A DNA stretch of 64,000 nt from assembly GCA_047631555.1 (NCBI GenBank), contig JBLHZY010000001.1, forward strand, positions 1,302,001-1,366,000, read 5' to 3'. The position numbers were made by a program, and so were the translations under genes. Under the pieces are notes generated by a model. That model searched no databases. It was not told the origin of the DNA and saw nothing but the letters and a program-made list of their open reading frames with translations. Each line of letters begins with the position of its first letter. Positions within the stretch are counted from its first letter, which is position 1. This DNA is from JBLHZY01 sp047631555. GTDB lineage: Bacteria; Pseudomonadota; Alphaproteobacteria; Rhodobacterales; Rhodobacteraceae. Positions 59,468 to 64,000 of the stretch are shown piece by piece.

Positions 59468-61249
59468 TCACATCGGCCAAAGGATCGGGATCAGCGCCGA
59501 GGCCAGCAAACCGACAGAAATATTCAAAGGGATGCCTACCTTCATGAAATCAGTGAATTTATAGCCGCCGGGGCCATAGACCAGCATATTGGTTTGATAG
59601 CCAATCGGCGTGGCAAAAGAGGCCGAGGCCGCCACCATCACCGCCACCACCAATGCGCGCGGATCGATGCCCATATGCTGGGCCAAGCCGATGGCAATTG
59701 GGGTCACAACCACCGCCACCGCATTGTTTGAAACCAGCTCGGTGAGCAAGGAGGTGAGCAGGTAAATCGCCCAGACAACAAAGAAGCCCGGCAGGCCTTC
59801 AAGCATGGGGGCCACGCCCGAGACGATCAGCTTGACCGCGCCCGATGCCTCAAGCGCCGCCCCGATGGCCAGCATCGCAAAGATCAGCGCCAGCAGCCGC
59901 CCATCGACAAAGGAAAACGCCTCCTCGGCATCAATGCAGCGGGTGATCAAAACGACCGCCACCGCAAGGATCGAGATCAGCAGAATGGGCGCCGCTCCAA
60001 GGGCCGCCAAAAGCACAATCCCAAACATCGCAGCCAGCGCAACCGGCGCATGACGGCGGCGAAAAGCCCGCGCCGAGGGGTGCGAAACATCGACCATATC
60101 CATATCCGCCGCGAGGCGTTGAATATCGCCCGGCGCGCCCTCAAGCAGCAACGTATCGCCAACGCGCACGACCAATTCTTCCAACTGGCGCCCGATATTT
60201 TGGTTCCGCCGATGCACCGCCAGCGTATAAACCCCGTATCTACGCCGCAGCCGCATCGAGCCAAGCGAACGCCCAATCATCCGGCAGCCCGGTGTGATCA
60301 GCACCTCAACGGTCGTGGTTTCAACGGCCGAAACCTGATCAACCCGTTTGAGGCTTTTGGTGCGTTGCAGGCTCAACAGTTCGGTCATCTGGGTGCGCAA
60401 AACGACCCGATCCCCGGTTTGCAAAATCACTTCGCCCATGTTGCGCCGCAGCGATTCATCGCCCCGCACCACATCAATAAGCCGCACCCCATCGCGCTTA
60501 AACAGCTGAACCCCAGCCACCTCGCGCCCGATCAAATCGCTCTCGGGCGGGATCACCGCCTCGGTGAAAAACTTCATCTTAGAGCGCCCACCCGATAGCA
60601 ATTGGGCCATGGAATCGCGCTCGGGCAGCAGCTTGGAGCCAAAGATGCGCAGGTAAAGCATCCCCCAAATCACCAAAACAATTGCCAGCGGCGTGACCTC
60701 AAAAATCGTGAAAGCTTCCATGCCTTGGGCGCGCGCCACCCCATCCACCAGCAGGTTTGTCGAGGTCCCGATCAGCGTCAAAGAGCCGCCAAGGATCGCC
60801 GCATAAGACAGCGGGATCAACAGCTTAGAGGGCGCGACCCCAACCTTGCCCGCCATCTGAACAAACACTGGGATCATCACCACAACAACCGGCGTGTTGG
60901 AAACAAAGGCGGAAGCGATGATCACAAACGCCATGAGCGCGGCAATGGCCACACGCGGCCGCGTTGCCGCTTGGCGTTCGGCCGATTTGGTAAACCAATC
61001 CAGCGCGCCTGTGCGCACCAAAGCCCCCATAACGATAAACATCGCCGCGATCGTCCAAGGGGCCGGGTTTGACAACACCCCAAGCGCCTTTTCATAGGGC
61101 AAAACCCCCGTCGCCAGCATCACCGCCGCGCCGCCAATCGCGATCACCTCGGCCGGGTAGCGTTCGCGCACAAAGAGCACAAACATCACAACCACAACCA
61201 GTAGCGCCAAAAGCGCCTCGCCCAAAGGGCTGAATTCAAATGCCATCAT
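59468..61249 (-). CDS. SLC13/DASS-family permease with TrkA-C domains
   Basis: A 593-residue inner-membrane transporter with two blocks of transmembrane helices separated by two RCK_C (TrkA-C) domains at about residues 205-370 (GREVAGVQLFKRDGVRLIDVVRG; VRVGDTLLLEGAPGDI). Helix-loop motifs SNTPVVVVMIPVF and SNNAVAVVVTPIA are the paired S-N-x-A/T motifs of this superfamily; GTSTNLLVDG is also typical. It may carry dicarboxylate, sulfate or similar anions. I chose the ATG at 61249; the next codon is also ATG (61246). Confidence 0.87.
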   Translation of the reverse strand: MMAFEFSPLGEALLALLVVVVMFVLFVRERYPAEVIAIGGAAVMLATGVLPYEKALGVLSNPAPWTIAAMFIVMGALVRTGALDWFTKSAERQAATRPRVAIAALMAFVIIASAFVSNTPVVVVMIPVFVQMAGKVGVAPSKLLIPLSYAAILGGSLTLIGTSTNLLVDGVARAQGMEAFTIFEVTPLAIVLVIWGMLYLRIFGSKLLPERDSMAQLLSGGRSKMKFFTEAVIPPESDLIGREVAGVQLFKRDGVRLIDVVRGDESLRRNMGEVILQTGDRVVLRTQMTELLSLQRTKSLKRVDQVSAVETTTVEVLITPGCRMIGRSLGSMRLRRRYGVYTLAVHRRNQNIGRQLEELVVRVGDTLLLEGAPGDIQRLAADMDMVDVSHPSARAFRRRHAPVALAAMFGIVLLAALGAAPILLISILAVAVVLITRCIDAEEAFSFVDGRLLALIFAMLAIGAALEASGAVKLIVSGVAPMLEGLPGFFVVWAIYLLTSLLTELVSNNAVAVVVTPIAIGLAQHMGIDPRALVVAVMVAASASFATPIGYQTNMLVYGPGGYKFTDFMKVGIPLNISVGLLASALIPILWPM

Positions 61250-61355
61250 AATCCGATGAACCGCCCCAAATTCCATTGCCCAGCATCATCGCGGTTTGCG
61301 CGCAGCGCTGCAAGCAAAGGATGCAATCGCGCGCAATTTCGCGCCAGATTTCGGC

Positions 61356-61395
61356 GTCTTAGCGCGCGCGGGCAGGTCTTAGCGCGTGCGGGCAC
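61356..61395. repeat. 20-bp direct repeat, two copies
   Basis: GTCTTAGCGCGCGCGGGCAG and GTCTTAGCGCGTGCGGGCAC (18 of 20 identical) lie in tandem between the SLC13 permease start and the ymdB stop. The role is unknown; it may be chance duplication. Confidence 0.7.
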
Positions 61396-61405
61396 GATGC
61401 GCGTT

Positions 61406-62221
61406 CTATTCAGGTGTGCTTTGCTCAAGCCGCCCGCCGTGACGGATCATCTTGATGCGGATGGCTTTGCCGGTGCGATCATCGGTTTCAACATAAAGCC
61501 CTGAAAGGGTTGCTTCGCCCTCGGCCGGTTGAAAGCGGGTCTTGCCCATGCCGGTGACAAAGCGGCGCAACGGCTCGGCCTTATCCATCCCGATCACCGA
61601 ATTATAATCGCCGCACATGCCCGCATCCGATTGAAACGCCGTGCCGCCGGGCAGGATTTGCGCATCCGCCGTGGCCACATGGGTATGCGTGCCAACAACG
61701 ATGCTGGCGCGGCCATCGCAAAAATGCCCCATGCCCATCTTCTCTGAGGTCGCTTCGCAGTGCATATCAATCAAGCTCGCTTGAACCGCCCCGCCAAGGG
61801 GATGCGCGCGAAGCATCTGATCGGCCGCAGAAAACGGATCATCAAAGGCGCGCTTCATAAAGACTTGCCCCAAGATCTGCCCAACCAAGACCTTGCGCCC
61901 GCGCGTCGCTTCAAAAACCCGTGCGCCGCGCCCCGGCGCGCCTTTGGCAAAGTTTACCGGGCGAATGATCCGCGGCTCGCTTTCGGCAAATTGCATCATG
62001 TCGCGCTGATCAAACGCGTGATCGCCAAGGGTGATGCAATCGGCGCCCGCCTCGAGGATCAGCTTGGCGTGATCGCCGGAAAGCCCTGCCCCATTGGTCG
62101 CGTTCTCGCCGTTCACCACGACAAAATCGAGCGCCCATTCTTTTCGCAAAGCGGGCAAGCGCTCTGAAATTGCTTTGCGGCCTGTGCGGCCAACGACATC
62201 ACCAAGGAAGAGAATTTTCAT
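61406..62221 (-). CDS. ymdB: YmdB-family metallophosphoesterase
   Basis: A 271-residue metallophosphoesterase of the TIGR00282/YmdB family. Metal-binding segments are LFLGDVVGRTGR (Asp), VVNGENATNG (Asn), TLGDHAFDQ (Asp-His), IDMHCEATSEK and GTHTHVATAD. Homologues hydrolyse 2',3'-cAMP and affect stress responses. The ATG at 62221 begins MKILFLGD; a longer frame to 62257 is unlikely. It lies 84 bases after the 5-FCL gene on the same strand. Confidence 0.92.
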   Translation of the reverse strand: MKILFLGDVVGRTGRKAISERLPALRKEWALDFVVVNGENATNGAGLSGDHAKLILEAGADCITLGDHAFDQRDMMQFAESEPRIIRPVNFAKGAPGRGARVFEATRGRKVLVGQILGQVFMKRAFDDPFSAADQMLRAHPLGGAVQASLIDMHCEATSEKMGMGHFCDGRASIVVGTHTHVATADAQILPGGTAFQSDAGMCGDYNSVIGMDKAEPLRRFVTGMGKTRFQPAEGEATLSGLYVETDDRTGKAIRIKMIRHGGRLEQSTPE

Positions 62222-62305
62222 GCTGGTCTTGCTAGGGCCAGATCGCCTTGTGCGCAAGGGCCGACAGGGCGACAGCCTGTCGCGGGATCGCGAACAATCG
62301 CGCCC

Positions 62306-62878
62306 TTAGCGAAAGGTCAGCACCTCGGCCTCGGTCACAATCGCGTTGAGCGGCTGATCGTAAGTGCCGACCGGAATGCGCTTGGCCTCCTGCGCGGCAT
62401 AGGCAAAACCGACGGCAAAAAGATCGCGGTGACGCTTGCGCAGCGCCTCGAGCGTGCGGTCATAAAAGCCGCCGCCATAGCCAAGCCTGCGCCCCTTGCG
62501 ATCAAAGGCCACAAGCGGAACGATCAAAACTTCTGGCTCGATCAACGCGCCCTTTACCGGGACCTGCGTGCCAAATTCATGCGCTTCAAGCGCGCCGCCG
62601 GGAAGCCATTGGCGAAACTCAAGCGCTTCCCCCTTGCCGACAATAACCGGAACGCCGACAGGGCCAAAGGCGGCCATCCTCTCCATCGCCGGGCGCGGAT
62701 CGATCTCGCTGCGCATCGGCAAATAGCCGGCAATGGGCCGCCCCTTATGGGGGGTCAAAAACGCGCCCAACAGCTGCGCGGCCATGGCGGATCGGGCCGC
62801 ATCTTGGGCCGCATCGCGCCGCGCAATCGCCTCGCGCCTCTGCCCGCGCTTTTCAATATCTGTGATATCGACGTTCAA
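62306..62878 (-). CDS. 5-formyltetrahydrofolate cyclo-ligase
   Basis: Converts 5-formyl-THF to 5,10-methenyl-THF with ATP. The 190-residue protein has the family pattern: IAGYLPMRSEIDPRPAM, the LIVPLVAFDRKGRRLGYGGGFYDR motif (abridged) and VGFAYAAQEA near the end. The start is a TTG that overlaps the mgtE TGA as TTGA; the next ATG is about 30 residues inside the domain, so TTG is the better choice. Translational coupling to mgtE is likely. Confidence 0.85.
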   Translation of the reverse strand: MNVDITDIEKRGQRREAIARRDAAQDAARSAMAAQLLGAFLTPHKGRPIAGYLPMRSEIDPRPAMERMAAFGPVGVPVIVGKGEALEFRQWLPGGALEAHEFGTQVPVKGALIEPEVLIVPLVAFDRKGRRLGYGGGFYDRTLEALRKRHRDLFAVGFAYAAQEAKRIPVGTYDQPLNAIVTEAEVLTFR

Positions 62879-64000
62879 AACAAAACCATCGCTGCAAGCC
62901 CCAAAAAGGCCAAGAAACCAACCACATCCGTGACCGTCGTCACGAACGCCCCCGAGGCCAGCGCCGGATCAACACCGGCGCGATCAAGCAGAACCGGGAC
63001 CAAAATCCCCGCCAAACCTGCCACCACAAGATTGATCACCATCGCCGCTGCAATCACCAATCCAAGCGCCGGCGAGCCAAACCAAAACAGCCCCACAAGC
63101 CCCATCACCACCGCAAATATCAGCCCATTGGCAAGGCCCACAAGCACTTCGCGGCGAATAACCCGCCAAACGTTGCTGCCTGTGAGGTCGCGCGTCGCAA
63201 TCGCCCGTACGGCAACCGTCAGGCTCTGCGTGCCCGCATTGCCGCCCATCGAGGCGACAATCGGCATCAAAACCGCAAGCGCCACATAGGCCGAGATCGT
63301 CGCCTCAAACTGCGCAATCACCAGCGAAGCAAGGATCGCCGTGACCAGATTAACCGCCAACCAAGGCAGGCGCGCACGCGTCGTCTCGATCACTTTATCC
63401 GCCAGTGAGCCTTCGCCAACCCCAGCCAAGCGCATGATATCTTCTTCATGCTCATCGTCCATAACGGCCATGGCATCATCAATCGTGATCATCCCCACGA
63501 GCCGCTCGTTTTCATCGACAACAGGGGCCGAAATCAGGTGATACTGGTTAAACGCATAGGCCACATCGCTTTCGGGTTCATTGACCTCAAAGGTGCGAAA
63601 ACTATGCTCTGCCATGTCTTTGAGCGGCGTCTTGCGCGGGTGCGAAAGCATCCGCCCGAGCGTGACATATCCAACCGGGCGCAGGCGCGGATCAACCAGA
63701 ACCATATGGTAAAACTGCTCCGGCAAATCCTCATTTGCGCGCATATAATCAATGGCTTCGCCAACAGTCCAATGCTCGGGCGCCATCACAACTTCGCGCT
63801 GCATGAGGCGACCGGCGGAATATTCCGGATAGGTCAGCGATTGCTCAACCGCGACCCGATCCGCATCCGCAAGCGCATCAAGGATCGTCTCTTGTTGCCC
63901 CGCTTCAAGATCCTCAAGCAGATCGACAACATCATCACTATCAAGCTCACGCACCGCATCAGCAAGAACCTCGGGCCGCAGCGCGCCAATAACCTCTTCG
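62875..64000 (-). CDS. mgtE: Magnesium transporter MgtE, C-terminal part
   Basis: Mg2+ channel. The gene runs off the end of the window, so the 5' end and part of the cytoplasmic N domain are missing. Visible are the end of the N domain (DDVVDLLEDLEAGQQETI), two CBS domains (MVLVDPRLRPVGYVTL and ISAPVVDENERLVGMITIDDA) and five transmembrane helices with MPIVASMGGNAGTQSLT, the ion-pore signature. Expected to be gated by cytosolic Mg2+. It overlaps the 5-FCL start. Confidence 0.93.
   Translation of the reverse strand, partial: EEVIGALRPEVLADAVRELDSDDVVDLLEDLEAGQQETILDALADADRVAVEQSLTYPEYSAGRLMQREVVMAPEHWTVGEAIDYMRANEDLPEQFYHMVLVDPRLRPVGYVTLGRMLSHPRKTPLKDMAEHSFRTFEVNEPESDVAYAFNQYHLISAPVVDENERLVGMITIDDAMAVMDDEHEEDIMRLAGVGEGSLADKVIETTRARLPWLAVNLVTAILASLVIAQFEATISAYVALAVLMPIVASMGGNAGTQSLTVAVRAIATRDLTGSNVWRVIRREVLVGLANGLIFAVVMGLVGLFWFGSPALGLVIAAAMVINLVVAGLAGILVPVLLDRAGVDPALASGAFVTTVTDVVGFLAFLGLAAMVLF

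Noticed and set aside
1..64000. tRNA, rRNA, CRISPR, prophage and insertion-sequence features
   Set aside because: Intergenic gaps are short and none showed a cloverleaf, rRNA core, regularly spaced repeats with unique spacers, integrase or transposase.

Overview
The window looks like chromosomal core DNA of a marine-type Rhodobacteraceae (Alphaproteobacteria). The base is roughly 60% GC. The diagnostic genes are class I PHA synthase with PhaR/phasin, a PccR/ScfR-type short-chain acyl-CoA regulator, a DddL-type DMSP lyase, an alphaproteobacterial short ProS, HdaA next to ppk/ppx, ThyX, SdhE and an MgtE-5-FCL-YmdB block. I see no rRNA, tRNA, CRISPR array, prophage or insertion sequence. Genus cannot be decided from this sequence alone.

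Layout. 1-6.2 kb: end of a DegT-family aminotransferase, a LysR regulator, then the PHA locus (phaR, phaP and phaC on the minus strand, phaZ divergent). 6.2-9.3 kb: three alpha/beta hydrolases and a VOC protein. 9.5-14.2 kb: thrS and a bufferin operon (bufA1-bufB-bufC-doxX). 14.2-20 kb: an ArsC-like protein, thyX, a lipoprotein followed by a Slam-like outer-membrane protein (a candidate type 11 secretion pair), gloA and a broken DUF1194 gene. 20.3-27.7 kb: LdtR-like regulator, XRE regulator with sdhE, aspartate aminotransferase, MATE exporter, secreted cyclase, epoxide-hydrolase-like protein and dddL. 27.8-37.5 kb: parE, an Mrr-type endonuclease of atypical composition, a lipid-anchored cytochrome c, a 0.5 kb degenerate repeat region, lolD/lolC, proS, an AI-2E family permease and hdaA. 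37.6-44.4 kb: ppk, ppx and housekeeping or unknown genes. 44.5-56.3 kb: propionyl-CoA assimilation (mcm, pccA, pccB, pccR) with several unknown small genes and a Bcr/CflA exporter. 56.4-64 kb: exporters, yebC, an SLC13 permease, ymdB, 5-formyl-THF cyclo-ligase and the 3' part of mgtE.

How the genes fit together. DMSP cleavage by DddL gives acrylate, which many roseobacters convert to propionyl-CoA; PccAB and Mcm then carry propionyl-CoA to succinyl-CoA, and the PHA genes can store acyl units. Two regulatory circuits can be read from the DNA. PhaR-type TGC-rich boxes sit at phaP, phaC and phaR, one exactly inside the putative phaP promoter spacer. A dense cluster of TGCAAA elements sits between pccB and its divergent neighbour, and similar elements precede pccR.

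The items most worth a second look are the Slam-like protein with its candidate cargo lipoprotein, the bufferin operon, the two intergenic 15-bp repeat arrays that can encode five-residue repeats, and five convergent gene pairs whose stop codons interlock in exactly 4 bp.
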